This document shows positions 32,174 to 47,100 of a stretch of 64,000 nucleotides of DNA, in pieces (the stretch's first letter is position 1; each line of letters opens with the position of its first letter). The position numbers and the translations under genes are program-made. The notes beneath the pieces are model-generated. The model did not search any database. It was given only the letters and a program-made list of their open reading frames with translations, and was not told where the DNA came from. The DNA comes from Odontesthes bonariensis (Eukaryota > Chordata > Actinopteri > Atheriniformes > Atherinopsidae), in NCBI RefSeq assembly GCF_027942865.1, contig NC_134517.1:19722009-19786008 (forward strand). The letters run 5' to 3'.

Positions 32174-33357
32174 ATAAGCTGTTGAATAGGCTTTCATACA
32201 ACAGAAAACTGACATTCAGTTCGTTCAAAAGAAAGTTGCAAAAGCAGAGTAAAAGTGTGCAGAAGACGTTCAGTAAAAGAGTCCAAAGACAAATATTTAC
32301 TCATCGGCAGCGCAGAAAAGAGATGGGTGATATATGTGTGGCTTTTTTTCCTTTTATAAAGAAGCTTGATATGAAGAGTCTCCTGAAAGCTAAAAGTACC
32401 AGGATGTTAACAAACAACAGCTGGTAACACTGCAGAGTGATCCATCTCTGTCACAGTTTCAGTGAGATGGTATGTGCTATTTGTAGGAGCTAAAAGAAAG
32501 CAGTTAAACTCAGTAAGTCAAAAAAGTTGAGTTTTTTTGTTCATGTTGATACGTGTTTTCTCAATTCTCCTATTTTCAACTTTTACTTTGAATTTAAGTG
32601 TGTTTTACTTCAATTTTATTGTCTCTTTTTTTTTTTTTTTTTTACAAATGTACAAATGGTATCAACTGCATGTTTTGTTTAAAAATCTTTTTCAAAAGCT
32701 CTAATTTTATACATTTAATTTTAAGACTGTACATGAAACACGAGGCGGTAGGAAAAAGCCAGAACCAGTTGTGCCTAATATTGAAAAAAAGAAATCCTTG
32801 TAATAAGCATTACTTAACTGGTAATAGAGAAAGTGAGGCTGTCAGCAAAAAAACGGTGCCACATGAAAAATGACAGTCAAGACAACTAAAGTGTTCTCTG
32901 ATATTAATGCATGAAAACCATGTTCACGCTCTGCTGAATGACAGCTGGTGTAGAACTGTATCTGATACCCGGCTGGTTAGCATGCTGGGTTGTTTAAATT
33001 GCCTCCTAAAAGGCTGACGTGAAATCAAACAACATCCTCTGGCTTTAGAGATTAGAGCCTGGCTACTCGTTTATTTTTATACACTCTTGATATTTTATAG
33101 AAAACTAAAAAAAAACATTGCATTTAGTTTTCTTTGACGTTTTACACTATGTGCTCAGTTTTGTATGTAACTGTTGGTTGGATAGAACATTTACTTGGGT
33201 GCCCCATGCAAGTGAATTTCAATGTATTTTTAGTTGTATTGTTTCATCAAACTAGTAATAAACAGTCAAATATTAACATGGGACATTATATCTTTATTAT
33301 CACTTTGCAGTTTAACTTCTAATGTAATAAGCACTAATAATAAGTCATATATAGATT

Positions 33358-33396
<39 letters not shown>

Positions 33397-33500
33397 AGCT
33401 TTAGTAGTAATGCTAATATTGATAATAAATAATAATCAGAATAAGTACTCCTCTGTAGAATCGCTGCCTTAACGTTAGCCCCTGATGGGTCTCCCATAAT
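32174..33500. other. Intergenic, copy 1 3' flank
   Basis: No gene seen. It includes a T18 run (32626-32643), a segment (about 32,855-33,083) that is also found split downstream of copy 2 (58,075-58,180 and 58,608-58,735), and an (AT)n tract. Confidence 0.6.
33364..33392. repeat. (AT)n microsatellite
   Basis: Uninterrupted ta repeat of about 29 bases. Confidence 0.9.
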
Positions 33501-33504
33501 CACA

Positions 33505-33900
33505 AGCCCCTTGGCTGAGCACCTTGGTTTTGGAGTGGCCTCACTGCGGCTTCAAGCTGCAGGAGGGAAGGTTCTGACTGCTGGTTGTGCATATGCACCA
33601 AACAGTAACTTGGATCAGCTGGCCTCTTTGGAGTCTCTGGTGGGATCCTTGAGAGAATGCCACCTGGGGATTCCATTGTTGGAATGGGTGGAGCGACCTC
33701 ATTTGTTCCAGCATTAAGTGGTTCATCAGTTTACCTGGTACCAGGTCACCTTAGACCAAAGGTCAGTGACCAACTTTATTGTATCATCAGCTGTTAACTT
33801 ATCAAAACCTGGTAGTGAGTTGGATCCATTGGCAGAGAAGACTGCTGGACAGACCTGGTAAACCCAAGCAGGTAGTGAGGGTGAACTGGAAACGTCAGAA
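33505..33900 (+). mobile_element. RTE-type LINE endonuclease fragment
   Basis: The open stretch at 33511-33717 includes GVASLRLQAAGGKVLTAGCA and YAPNSN. After a stop, a frame near 33,725-33,760 reads VHQFTWYQ. These resemble the exonuclease/endonuclease/phosphatase domain of RTE-like LINEs (AYAPNS and YTWYQ motifs). Stops and deletions make it inactive. The named clade is by recollection of motif style only. Confidence 0.6.
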
Positions 33901-34029
33901 TTGTAAATATAACCCCTCATAGCCATAATGTTGCTCAAAGAATGAGCATTTGAATAGAAGCGATGCACATTTTTAACCAGGGACCGATCTTTGTGCACAC
34001 ACTGCCATCAAGTGGTGAAAGTAAGTGTG

Positions 34030-34345
34030 CTGAAAACATCCACTGTCATGATCCGTGTTGTTCTGCTGTCTTTTGGTGTTTGTTTTTTCCATTCTGGTTC
34101 TTGTTAGGGTTCCGTCACTCCAGTACAGTCATCAGCTCCACCCCCTTCACCTGTGTTCACTTATTCCTTGTTTCTATTTTGGTCAGTCTGTCCGTTCTAG
34201 TTATTCAGCATTTCAATTTTGTTTTCCATGTTTTAGTGTTATGTATTTCCGGCTTTGCCACACCTTTGTTTAAAATAAAAAGTTTTTATTTTTGTCTCCT
34301 GAGTCCTCATTCCTCGCCACCACCCACAGGTGACATCCACTCCAT
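34030..34345. repeat. Probable interspersed repeat ending in aataaa
   Basis: T/C-rich sequence with ttaaaataaaaagttttt then ctcctgagtcctcattcctc, a wording I associate with dispersed fish repeats. No TSD confirmed. Confidence 0.35.
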
Positions 34346-35138
34346 GACATGAGCTCTTACCTGAAACTCATTTTGACGCACCTTCCCCTCTTTTTAAAAA
34401 GTAAAATTCCGAAAGTATTGGTGTAAAGCTAGTGTAGAAAAGCTAGTGTAGCCTTCATATCTTCTTGAGTTCTTTCTTATAAGTAAACCGAAAGTATCGT
34501 TATATAGCATAGGTGTGTGCACCTGTGAGAAATGGCGTCCAACAGCCGTGTTTCAAACTAAACACGACTCAGACCAAGTCCAAAAAAACTGATTGTAAAC
34601 CCCCCCCCCCCAAAAAAAACGACTTTTGTGGAACATTCTATCTGGTCTTCACTGGTCAGTCAAAGTTTTTTTTTTTAAAGAGCAAAAAACAGAGGAATAC
34701 AATTAAACCACAAAATCAGCAGATGTCTTTGTACGCACGGGCAAATGATACATAACTGGACTAAATTCTATCCATTCCTAACATGGACATGCCGAAAGCC
34801 GATATGTTTTCTTTCATTTAAATGTGTCCACAGTCACAATTATGCTCACAAAAGTGAGGGTTCTGATTTTACTTTAAAAATTCAACAGATCGGAAATCTC
34901 AGGTGTTATCACCTGCGTGTGTCAATCAGGTGACAACCTTCGTCGACTTCTTGTAAATGACTTGCTGCTCCTCGTTTTCCGATTTAGTGACCATATTCTC
35001 AGTAGTTTAGTGTCAGTCCAGTCCGGATTTGTTTGAACTTTACACTACAGACTTAACAGAGATAGTCTGCAGGGGGATGATCTTTGACACAAATACCAGA
35101 AACAAAAAGTGAAAGTAATTTGACAGGATTTTTCCTAA

Positions 35139-35187
35139 ATGGATTCTCGGTATTTCCTCGTCTACAGTATCTTAACCTCCTGTCTAG
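35139..35187 (+). CDS. Copy 2 exon 1: signal peptide
   Basis: Encodes MDSRYFLVYSILTSCL, one residue different from copy 1; donor ctag-gtgagt. Confidence 0.65.
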
Positions 35188-38100
35188 GTGAGTATTTTTT
35201 TTTCCTTTTTAAGTTTTGAATTTGTTTGTGGGCATCCAGTTACAGAGAGAGGACGATCAAACGTCCTTGGGCTGACACGATCAAGTTCCATTTCCATGTT
35301 TCCATTTCGCGGTTGTTCGACAACTACACTTGCTCAAATAAAGTCGAATGTTAAACACCTGTGATTACGTTTAAATCAAGATGGTTGTTGTTTATTATTA
35401 TCTATAACTTGATTACACTTGATTCACCTGGCATCTGTCCTCTTACTTATTGAATTTTCATCTGCGTATCTTAGTCTTGGCTGCTGTGTTGTCTTTGTGT
35501 TTATTTGGTCCCGTATTGTGGTGATCTTGCATGCGAATAAACTGGATCTTGTTTACCAACAGTTACGTTCTCCTGATACATTTGATTACATTTATTTTTT
35601 TTTACCATATTATTTATTAATTTATTACTAGTATGATTAAGATTATTGTACAGCTACAACACATGCACTCAGTGCTAATACAGGGGGAATCATTCATTGC
35701 AATTTGAAAAAGAAAAAAAACGGTTTGAATCGTAAAGTTTTATGTCAGCTTTGTGATGTGAAAATTATGAAGCACCTTGACTCAAGATTTTTGTATTCCT
35801 TACGAGATTGCTATTTATTTTCTCAGACTGAAAGGTATTTAAATGAGTTTGCCACATTTTGAAATATTGTAGGATCCAGTGTGTCACTGTAATACATCCC
35901 AGAACACCCCTAACATTTGCTACAGTCTCAAAAATGACCCCAGATTTAAGTCAACTTTGTTAGTCAACAGGGTTATTTGGGAAGTGCATGTTCTGCCATT
36001 GTTCCAATTCACATTTTTTACTCCAGGTTATATAAACTTGAGTATTTATGGGTTTTTTAATATTTTTTTTAGAAGTTATGTGTAAGTAAGAAGCGAGGGT
36101 TTGACATAAAGTAATTGACACATGATATCAAGGTGCCCATCCCACTTAATAGGGAAAAAAAAGAAAGAAAGTGATAAAGTGATTTTCAGACAGATACATT
36201 AGATAAATTCTTGAAATGGCTAAACTAAAACAGCATGACCCCCTTGGGCACTCAAACAAGGTCCTTAAAAAGACACTGAGGGGAAGAGGTGTAAATGAAC
36301 TGCAATAAACCAGAGAACAGTTCAATTTAAAGCCGCCAGGAATCTGTCATCCTCCCCCTCCATCATACCCCAGAACTGCAGTCTGCCTGAAGTGCCCAGA
36401 GGTACCCTGTGTCAGATGTCATCACAACAAAATATGCCCACGACTAAACACGATTCGATGGTCAAAGTGTAAATTAGGGCCCAGAAATACCTGAAGAAAG
36501 ATTTTCAAAAGTTTTATGGACACATGACCACATGGACATTTGCCGGATTACTTGAGGACATAAAATCAGTGCTTTAAAATGAAATGCTTGCAGGGTGGAG
36601 GAGCAGTACTGGTGTGAACTAGTTGGATCCTTTCGGGTTGAATGTTGACTGAAAATAAAATTCCCCCAAAAATGCTTTAATTTCCTAGAAGAGAGTCTTC
36701 AGGCAGTGGTCCAGGAAGAGGTCTGCAGCATGTATCAGACTGTGATTTTTCTGCAGGACAATGCTCCATCACAATCATCCAGCTAATCTTCAGCTTTGTT
36801 ACAGCCTCATTAGTGACTTCATAATGATCTCCTCCCCTCTTCACCAGACCTAAGTTCTGCATGGAGCTTATAGGCTCTTTTCACACATTTGATTTCCTGT
36901 TAGGTAAGATGATACACCTCACTGAGCTGCATTTGGACGTCTTTTGCTGCTTTACTTAAGTTTTACTTTAGTTAATTGTAAGCAGTTGTGGCAGCTGAAA
37001 ATAACTCCAGCCAATTATTCATTTAAAAGGAAAAAATGTCATGAAATTGTCATGTTATATTAATAGATCTACCAAATATTGAGAATGAACAAGTTAGTTT
37101 TGAAAGTTGTCAGAACCAGACAGAGGAGGACCACAAATGTTCTCTATTCGGAATATATTTGCCTAATAATTCTGCACACTTACAGGTTCTTGAGAACTGA
37201 ACTTGTAAATTCCAAAGACAAAAGTCTCTTGTCATTGAATATTCAGGTTTTATTTTCAATAATCTATATTTACTGAGAGCATAGTATTTATGAATGAGTA
37301 AAATACAGTAAATAAAGGTAAGTTGCTGTACTGTTAGTCTGAGCGTTGAGGATATTGAACCTGAGTTTTTGCTACACTTATGCATGATTTAAAACTGACT
37401 GAAATCTTTAAAATGTTTTACCTTTATTTTTTTATTTTCTTGTATGTAGTTGCCGGACAGACTCCAAAATATGCGCTCGTGGGGCAGAGCATCATGTTCA
37501 ACGCAGACATCACAACACCCCCAGATCAAATTCTGTGGAAACACGATGGGAACAAAGTGGTGGAGTTTGATGGAAAACAGGAACGACTGTTTGGCTCATA
37601 TTTCAACAGGGTGATTCTTGACTGGCTTTCTGCAGATCTGGAAATTGATCAGCTCAGATATGAAGACAGCGGAATTTATGAGCTGGAAGTATTCACAAAA
37701 ACAGTATTGGATCGTTCAAGTTATAAATTAGAAGTCATTGGTAAGTTCATCTTTTTCTTCATTTTACTTTAGTGACCAACAGATTAGAGTTGGTTCAAAG
37801 ACATTTGATCTCAAAAATAAACCGATTAAGGTCCCATGTTCGGATGAAACAAAAACTTCCCTTTTTCATCATGTCAGCCAAAGCGAGCACCAGACAGCAG
37901 TAGCAACATTTGACATGCAGTGTTGTCGGGGCTTTGGAAGGCTTGTAAAATTGGGGGGAAAATAAGTTCAGCAAAGTGTAGAAAATCTACATATTTGCGG
38001 GAGATTTTCTTTTTCCAACAGTGGATTCTGAGTTGTAGCTGCTGCCGACAACGAGAGGAAATTACAGCGATTAGAAGTGTGTGACTCAGAAGAGCCTTTC

Positions 38101-41100
38101 CACACAGCCAGTGCGTTGATGTTGCAAAGATAACTTAAAAACAATAAAACCTAAAGGTGTGGGGACATAGGTATTACTACACTACTAACTATTTCTGTTT
38201 CGCTTGATTTTGACAGGAATTTAATGAAGTTTTTAACTTTAATTCTTAAACGAACAGCAAAATGAAATGTTGTTGCTAACAGGCCCAAAAATATCTGAAA
38301 GAAAATGTCTCCAAAAGCTCATTAAATGAAACTGGATGACTATACTCAAAACAATGAACATTTTACACACTGAACTATTCAATTAAATATAATTTAACAA
38401 AGACTGCTAAAAAGACTGTGAAAAACTTTATTTACACCAAAGGGAAATTATATACTTCAATTATATTGAGGTCTATAGGAAAAAATGACCCTTCTTCTCA
38501 CTGAAGATGTTAATGTCAGTAAAGTTCTTCACTAGTTTCAACTCAGATGATTGTGTTCATATGAGCTGGGTCTAATTAGTTTCTGATAGGCCACAACTCA
38601 AAGGTTTATGATTTCTGCCCTTCTCAGTTCATGTCCACCACTCGATTTCAGGAAATCAAGATGGAGGTGGCCAAAATGCAAAACTTTAGCTTTAGAAAGT
38701 CTGCAAACCAGCGGGTGAAGTCACTTAGGAAACCGCCAATGAACTGAAAACAAACATGAAACCGCTTCAGTCTGAATAAGTGTGGGTCGTGCAGTCGCTA
38801 AGAGTTAAGACGGTGATGGTTGAAACTGGATGGATGAAGGAAAACGCTGCCTCTGAACCTGGCAATTCAGTCCAACTGCTCACATTAGCAACTTACATAT
38901 CATCCTCCAATCGGCCAATAACTGTCACCGTATACATACACTAACAGCAATTAACTCACAACACAACCCTGATGGATCTGTGTTCTTTTTTTCCCACAAG
39001 ATTTATCGGTTTTATAGCTACTTTGAAATGATCCCTTAAATTGGGAAGCACTGCTTTAAACTGTTTGTAAAGAGGTTAAGACTACCTCCAGCTGGTCTGT
39101 CGGTGAACCGCTGCATAACTTTTACTTTAAAGGATTGAAGACATACACATATTTTTATATGTTGGCACTTAAATGAAATACCGGAATATTTCTGCCACCA
39201 CTCCCAACAAATGATCCCAATATAAAAGCTGGTTTATCTCTCAAAGTGTCACCTCTATTTAACCTTTGGTTGGTACGAGACACAGACTTTGATCATCAGA
39301 AAATATTGAACAGCTGACATACATACATACAGACTAAAACTTTTTATGTTACAGTTGAAAACCATGAAAAGATTTCAACTTTTCCTCTTCTTATATCATA
39401 TTTCTGTTGCTTTTAGTTATTGTGCTCCTTTACAATTTTCTTGTGTTTTCTTTGAAGTATCTTTTTCGTTAAACATGTTTTCCTCATCCAGCCCTGTTGT
39501 GGAGGTATAAATGCAGTCCTTGTTTTTCGTATAAATCCATGTCAAATAGGAGAAAATGAGCATTGTGGTTACATGTTGGCTTTTATGTATTCATGTAGAC
39601 AAAGTACCCGAGCCTACCATAACCTGTGAGATGAAGAAGGGCAGCAGCTCCGATGAATCTGGAAACCAGGCCACACTGACGTGCTCAGCAGAACTCGGAC
39701 AGTCTCCGTCCTTAACAAAGTTCCAATGGAGCTCAAATGGAAATGTGCAGAGTGGCCGAAATCTGACAATATCTCTTGGGGATGAACATGACAATGAAGT
39801 GTACACCTGCACCGTGAGCAACCCACTCACAAAAGAATCTGCTGTGTTCACTGCTAAGGAGTGCTACTCTGGTAAGACTATGTTTATCATTGTTTTCATA
39901 GAAATTGACATTTCAAGCTAATGCTTTTTAGAAACCTATTTATTTACATGGTCTCTTGTTTCGTTAGGACCAAGAGCTGCACTGCTGTGTAAAACTTTTA
40001 ACTGGTATATCATGTGTGGACAGAGTGTCTCTGTTGCTTAATCAGTAATAATATTCAAACAAATATGTCTGTCTTTAAAAGTAATTTTCAGATAGATATT
40101 ATTATCTCTTTGAATTGCTGATATCGTATTTAAAATGGATGAAAAATCCATGAAAATGGAGAAATGAGGGATGTGTATGATGTATGATGAGTGTTTGTTT
40201 TTTGTGTTTCTCTCCAGACAAAGACAGTTCAACTACACTGATTGTTTGCATTTTAATTCCAATACTCCTGGTGGGTTTGGCCATATTGATCTTCATACTG
40301 TGGCGTAAAGGTACAGTTACAGGAAACTACACCTTTCCTTCAGAATTGAAAATGATTTGTCAAGAACTGAGCGTACAGACAGGATATGTGTTCACTGATG
40401 TCACTGTAAGTGACGGTTAAGTTGATGGAATTATGAGATCTCTGTGGGGCAGAGTTATTATTTATTTTATTATCAAAATCTATGTATAAATATGCATATA
40501 AATCTATTTACATGTAGTATTATTGAACATGCTCCTGCTAATATTAGGTCTGATAACCACAGTGAAATATATGAAAGTAAATGCTTTTTTTTTTATTATT
40601 CTAGGACTTTTTTCCAAGAAAAGGGAGGAAGATTTGGAAAAACCGGCAGATGAGATCAAAGGTTTGATGTTGTATTTACTCTGATGTGTGGATGCAAGAA
40701 GCAGATATTTTTTCAATCAATTGACTGAGTTAAAAATTACAATAAAATATTGATGGTGGAGGGAAGTATTGGTTCTCGAGATCAATTGAAGCTCGTAAAC
40801 TTTTCAGCTTTTAAATCATTGTAACAGTTTAATACAGTTTTTTTTCTTTTTTTTAAATGGACACGGCTTATTTTAAGCTTATTAAATATTTTTCAGTTAT
40901 TTTATAATATTTCTGTGACTATTAAACAGATATTTATCAGCTTCACGTTCGTCATACACATTTCCTAATGGGTTGTTTTTCAAATCTGCTGTTATATTAC
41001 CTGTATTCACTTTTGTCTTCACTTTTTTCAGGAAATCATGGATTTAATGGGGACGAAGGCCGGCCTCTGCTGGACAGAGCCCCCACGATGCCCTCTCATC

Positions 41101-44100
41101 AGCCACTTCACTTTGTCCCAAGGAATAATGACCCTGTGGCGTTAGAACAGGACACTGAAGAAGGTAGAGGCTGTGCAGTGATGTTACTGCTTATTGTTGG
41201 TGTAAAGTGTCTCCTGCCCAGCATCATGGCAACCAGAGTAATGGTCTTAATGACGTGTTGTGCCAAACACATTTGCTCTGCCAAGTGAAGCTTTGTGGAC
41301 ATAAAGCTCCTATTGATGCTTAAGTACTACGTATTTATTTATTTATTTTTCTCATGTCAAAATGATATATTAATGCCAAACCTGAGAGGAAGAATGAAGG
41401 GAAGAGGAGAGTGAAGAAAAGGGAAAGGCGGCTAAGATACCAAAGGGAAAAAGTCATTTTTTAGCTCACAGCAGCGGCTAAAATAAAGTTAAATAAAAGA
41501 ATAAAAAGAGAAAAAAGTTTTTAGTTAAAATACTGAAATAGATCTATGCTTTATATTTATTTTTATTTTTATTTTCTAAATGAAAGTCATCTTTGGCAGT
41601 CTTTTAATGACCTCTTACCTGTATTTCATTTTATTATTTTTCACAGGACAAGACAAGACACCACAAAAAGGTTACACGAACAGCGCTATTATTTGAAATC
41701 ATTGATATGCTCTGTAAGATGTGCTGCAGATTAATTCAGCTGGTTTTGACTTCCACTATACAGGTTTTGTAAAGAACTTTGTCAGCAAGTTTGAGGAAAC
41801 TCCCCGACACATACCAGCAGGTGATCTTTGTTTCTCCCAGCAGATAATATTCACAGTGAGCGATCGATGATAGAAAATTGATCTCATTGTCAGCTTTATT
41901 AAAGGCAACAACAAGCTCTCTAGTTCTATTCTTCCATAAATTAATAATATATATATTTTAAATAATTATTTATCTTATCTATAATTGACCAAAAATGATA
42001 GAAATCAAAACACGCTGACATCTTCATTTTTGCAGAATTCTTCAGTTAACAGTCTGATAATAAACAGAAATGCAGCAAATCCCAAATATGAACCTGGAAG
42101 AAAAGAGGCTGAAAATATTATTCAGTTGATGAAATCAAATGAAAACATGTGTGATTACGTTCATGAACCAAGTTTCAACAATGTTTTTAAAATCACACAA
42201 TATTCCTGTTTAGATTGTTTAATTTCCTTTTTTCGAGATATTGTTGGTGCGGCTTCATCTCTTACTGCATTTCTCTTTTTTTCTGTGTTTCAGGATCACA
42301 GAAGAACAAACACAGTGACAGGAGGTTATTGTCTCCTTCTTCTGTTGATCATTCTGAGATCAGCGACGGGCAACATAAAGATGCAAAGGAATCGTTCCGA
42401 GAGGAGTTAGACGACCAAAGTGAGTAAACTTGGGCTAAATGCAAAACTGTGCTGCTGCTGCACAGCCAGGTTTGGAAAATAAACTGTGAGAGCCACATTT
42501 AACAATGTTTCACTGTTTTCTATTTAAAACACATCATTTGAAGCACAACTATGTCAATTCACCTAACTGTGGACATGAAATTAGGCTTTTTTTAATTTAT
42601 TTTCTTCTTTTGTTTTGCCTCATGAATATTTGAAACAGAATTCACCTCCATGGTATAAGTCAGATGGAGGTGTCAAAGCTATTAAGAGGAAAGAACAGGT
42701 AGTAAATGCAAAATTGCAATTTTTAGGGTTAAGAAATGATGGTCAATGGTGACAAAGACAGGCAGAGCTCCCATGATGCCCTCTCATCAGCCATTTGGTC
42801 CAAAGTAATAATGCCTCTGTGGTGTTGGAACAGGACACTAAAGAAGGAAGAAGCTGTTCAGTGATGTACTCTCTGCTTTGACATGTTTCAGGTAAACTGG
42901 AGGCAGGAGTTTCTGCTCGTCCTCCTCCACCTCCAAAGCGACCGTCTGTTCAGAATCGTGCTGGAAAAGACAAAAAACTCACTGATGAAGACAAGTCCCA
43001 TGAAGCTGAGGAGGAGAAAGACATCAAGAGTGATCCTTCTGGTTCTAAGAAGGCAGATGACTCATTATCAGGTGTGTTGGACAACCATAGTGAGTACACA
43101 TGTGGGCTGAAATCAAATCAAATCAAATCAAATTTATTTGTATAGCACATTTCATGTACAAACAATTCAAAGTGCTTTACATAAAATAAAAGCATTGCAG
43201 CAGGGAGTGGAAGAAGCATGAAAAATACATAAAAGAATTTAAAGAGAAACAAATAAAATCATTTAAATGAATTTAAAAACAAGGAACAGTCCAGATAAAC
43301 TAAAAGATATTGTGCAGATTTCATGCATAGACGCATGCGAAAAGAAATGATTTCAACCTGGATTTAAAAATGTCTCCATTTGGTGAAAGTTTAATCTCCA
43401 CTGGCAGTTTGTTCCACTTGTTTGCCGCATAACAGCTAAATGCTGCTGCTCCATGTTTAGTCTGGACTCTGGACTGGACCAGCTGACCTGAGTCCTTGGA
43501 TCTAAGAGCTCTGCTAGGTTTATATTTTTTGAACATAAAAAAAAACAGAACAATGTTGTCCTCTCATGATCTCCTCTCATCAGCCATTTGGTCCAAAGTA
43601 ATAATGCCTCTGTGGTGTTGGAACAGGACACTAAAGAAGGAAGAGGCTGTTCAGTGATGTACTCTCTGATTTGATATGTTTCAGGTAAACTGGAGGCAGG
43701 AGTTTCTGCTCGTCCTCCTCCACCTCCAAAGCGACCGTCTGTTCAGAATCGTGCTGGAAAAGACAAAAAACTCACTGATGAAGACGAGTCCCATGAAGCT
43801 GAGGAGGAGAAAGACATCAAGAGTGATCCTTCTGATTCTAAGAAGGCAGATGATTCATTATCAGGTGTGTTGGACAACCATAGTGAGTACACATGTGGGC
43901 TGAAAGCTGAACAATGTCAATTCACACAAGAGTGGATGCAGAATTAGACTTTTTTTCTTCTCTTTTTTCTTTTTTGTTGTGCTTCATGAATATGAAAATG
44001 AATCAAGCAGAATAATGGTCACAGCAGCGGCTTAATTATGTCCAATGCCTATCGTCATATCCATTAGTTATACTTGTATCTGCTTTCATTTTTGTGTTTA

Positions 44101-47100
44101 TGTATAAAGTCGAATTGATGTATTGCTGTAAGTTTAGGAGACTGCACATGTTTCTAATTGAAAGTCATCTTTGGCAGTCTTTTAATGACCTCTTACCTGT
44201 ATTTCATTTTATTATTTTTCACAGGACAAGACAAGACACCACAAAAAGGTTACACGAACAGCGCTATGATTTGAAATCATTGATATGCTCTGTAAGACGT
44301 GCTGCAGATTAATTCAGCTGGTTTTGACTTCCACTATACAGGTTTTATAAAAAACTTTCTCAGCAAGATTGAGGAAACTCCCCGACACATACCAGCAGGT
44401 GATCTTTGTTTCTCCCAGCAGATAATATTCACAGTGAGCGATTGATGATAGAAAATTGATCTCATTGTCAGCTTTATTAAAGGCAACAACAAGCTCTCTA
44501 GTTCTATTCTTCCATAAATTAATAATATATATATTTTAAATCATTATTTATCTTATCTATAATTGACCAAAAATGATAGAAATCAAAACACGCTGACATC
44601 TTCATTTTTGCAGAATTCTTCAGTTAACAGTCTGATAATAAACAGAAATGCAGCAAATCCCAAATATGAACCTGGAAGCAAAGAGGCTGAAAATATTATT
44701 CAGTTGATGAAATAAAATGAAAACATGTGTGATTACGTTCATGAACCAAGTTTTAACAATGTTTTTAAAATCACACAATATTCCTGTTTAGATTGTTTAA
44801 TTTCCTTTTCTCGAGATATTGTTGGTGCGGCTTCATCTCTTACTGCATTTCTCTTTTTTTCTGTGTTTCAGGATCACAGAAGAACAAACACAGTGACAGG
44901 AGTTTATCGTCTCCTTCTTCTGTTGATCATTCTGAGATCAGCGACGGAGAACATAAAGATGCAAAGGAATCGTTCCAAGAGGAGTTAGACGACCAAAGTG
45001 AGTAAACTTGGGCTAAATGCAAAACTGTGCTGCTGCTGCACAGCCAGGTTTGGAAAGTAAACTGTGAGAGCCACATTTAACAATGTTTCACTGCAATTGA
45101 ATGCTTTCTATTTAAAACACATCATTTGAAGCACAACTATGTCAATTCACATAACTGTGGACATGAAATTAGGCTTTTGTATTTTTTCATTTTCTTTTTT
45201 TGTTGTGCTTCATGAATATATTTGAAACAGAATTCACCTCCATGTTATAAGTCAGATGGAGGTGTTAAAGCTATTAAGAGAAAAGATCAGGTAGTAAATG
45301 CAAAATTGCAATTTTTAGGGTTAAGAAATGATGGTCAATTGTGACAAAGAGCTCCCATGATGCCCTCTCATCAGGCATTTGGTCCAAAGTAATAATGCCT
45401 CTGTGGTGTTGGAACAGGACACTAAAGAAGGAAGAAGCTGTTCAGTGATGTACTCTCTGATTTGATATGTTTCAGGTAAACTGGAGGCAGGAGTTTCTGC
45501 TCGTCCTCCTCCACCTCCAAAGCGACCGTCTGTTCAGAATCGTGCTGGAAAAGACAAAAAACTCACTGATGAAGACGAGTCCCATGAAGCTGAGGAGGAG
45601 AAAGACATCAAGAGTGATCCTTCTGATTCTAAGAAGGCAGATGATTCATTATCAGGTGTGTTGGACAACCATAGTGAGTACACATGTGGGCTCAAATCAA
45701 ATCAAATCAAATCAAATTTATTTGTATAGCACATTTCATGTACAAACAATTCAAAGTGCTTTACATAAAATAAAAGCATTGCAGCAGGGAGTGGAAGAAG
45801 CATGACAAATACATAAAATAATTTAAAGAGAAACAAATAAAATCATTTAAATGAATTTAAAAACAAGGAACAGTCCAGTTAAACTAAAAGATATCGTATA
45901 GATTTCATGCATAGACGCATGCGAAAAGAAATGTTTTTAACCTGGATTTAAAAATGTCTACATTTGGTGAAAGTTTAATCTCCACTGGCAGTTTGTTCCA
46001 CTTGTTTGCAGCATAACAGCTAAAAGCTGATTCTCCATGTTTAGTCTGGACTCTGGACTGGACCAGCTGACCTGAGTCCTTGGATCTAAGAGCTCTGCTG
46101 GGTTTATATTTTTTGAACATATCACAGATGTATTTTGGGCCTAAACCATTCTGGGATTTGTAAACCATCAGCAGGCTTTTAAAATCTATTCTGTGACTGA
46201 CTGGAAGCCAGTGTAAAGATTTTAAAACTGGTGTGATGTGTTCAGATCTCTTAGTCCTGGTTAAAACTCCAGCAGCAGCGTTCTTGTTGATCTGCAGATG
46301 TTTAATGCTCTTTTTGGGAAGTCCAGTTAAAAGAGCATTACAGTAATGGAGTCTACTGGAGATGAATGCATGGATGAGTTTCTCCTGGTCTTTTTGGGAG
46401 AGGAAAAAAAGCAGAACAATGTCAATTCACACAAGAGTGGACGCGGAATGAGGCATTTTTTTATTCCATTTCTTTTTTGTTGTGCTTCATGAATATTTGA
46501 AACAGAATTCACCTCCATGGTATAAGTCAGATGGAGGTGTCAAAGCTATTAAGAGGAAAGAACAGGTAGTAAATGCAAAATTGCAATTTTTAGGGTTAAG
46601 AAATGATGGTCAATTGTGACAAAGACAGGCAGAGCTCCCAAGATGTCCTCTCATCAGCCATTTGGTCCAAAGTAATAATGCCTCTGTGGTGTTGGAACAG
46701 GACACTAAAGAAAGAAGAAGCTGTTCAGTGATGTACTCTCTGATTTGATATGTTTCAGGTAAACTGGAGGCAGGAGTTTCTGCTCGTCCTCCTCCACCTC
46801 CAAAGCGACCGTCTGTTCCGAATCGTGCTGGAAAAGACAAAAAACTCACTGATGAAGACGAGTCCCATGAAGCTGAGGAGGAGAAAGACATCAAGAGTGA
46901 TCCTTCTGAGTCTAAGAAGGCAGATGACTCATTATCAGGTGTGTTGGACAACCGTAGTGAGTACACATGTGGGCTCAAATCAAATCAAATCAAATCAAAT
47001 TTATTTATATAGCACATTTCATGTACAAACAATTCAAAGTGCTTTACATAAAATAAAAGCATTGCAGCAGGGAGTGGAAGAAGCACGAAAAATACATAAA

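Noticed and set aside
42036..42410. Possible extra exon after exon 8 (tgcag acceptor; peptide with NPKYEP)
   Set aside because: It needs phase 0 while every adjoining exon is phase 1. The other cassettes have an in-frame TAA after IIQLMK, and the donor is unclear.
42883..43110. Open frame beginning MFQVNWRQEFLL over each proline exon (eight times)
   Set aside because: It is a different frame of the P exon and crosses the splice acceptor. The phase-1 frame giving KLEAGVSARPPPPPK fits the neighbouring exons.
45905..46168. Minus-strand 87-residue open frame as a host gene
   Set aside because: It is the C-terminal piece of an L2-like LINE, repeated at the other LINE copies.
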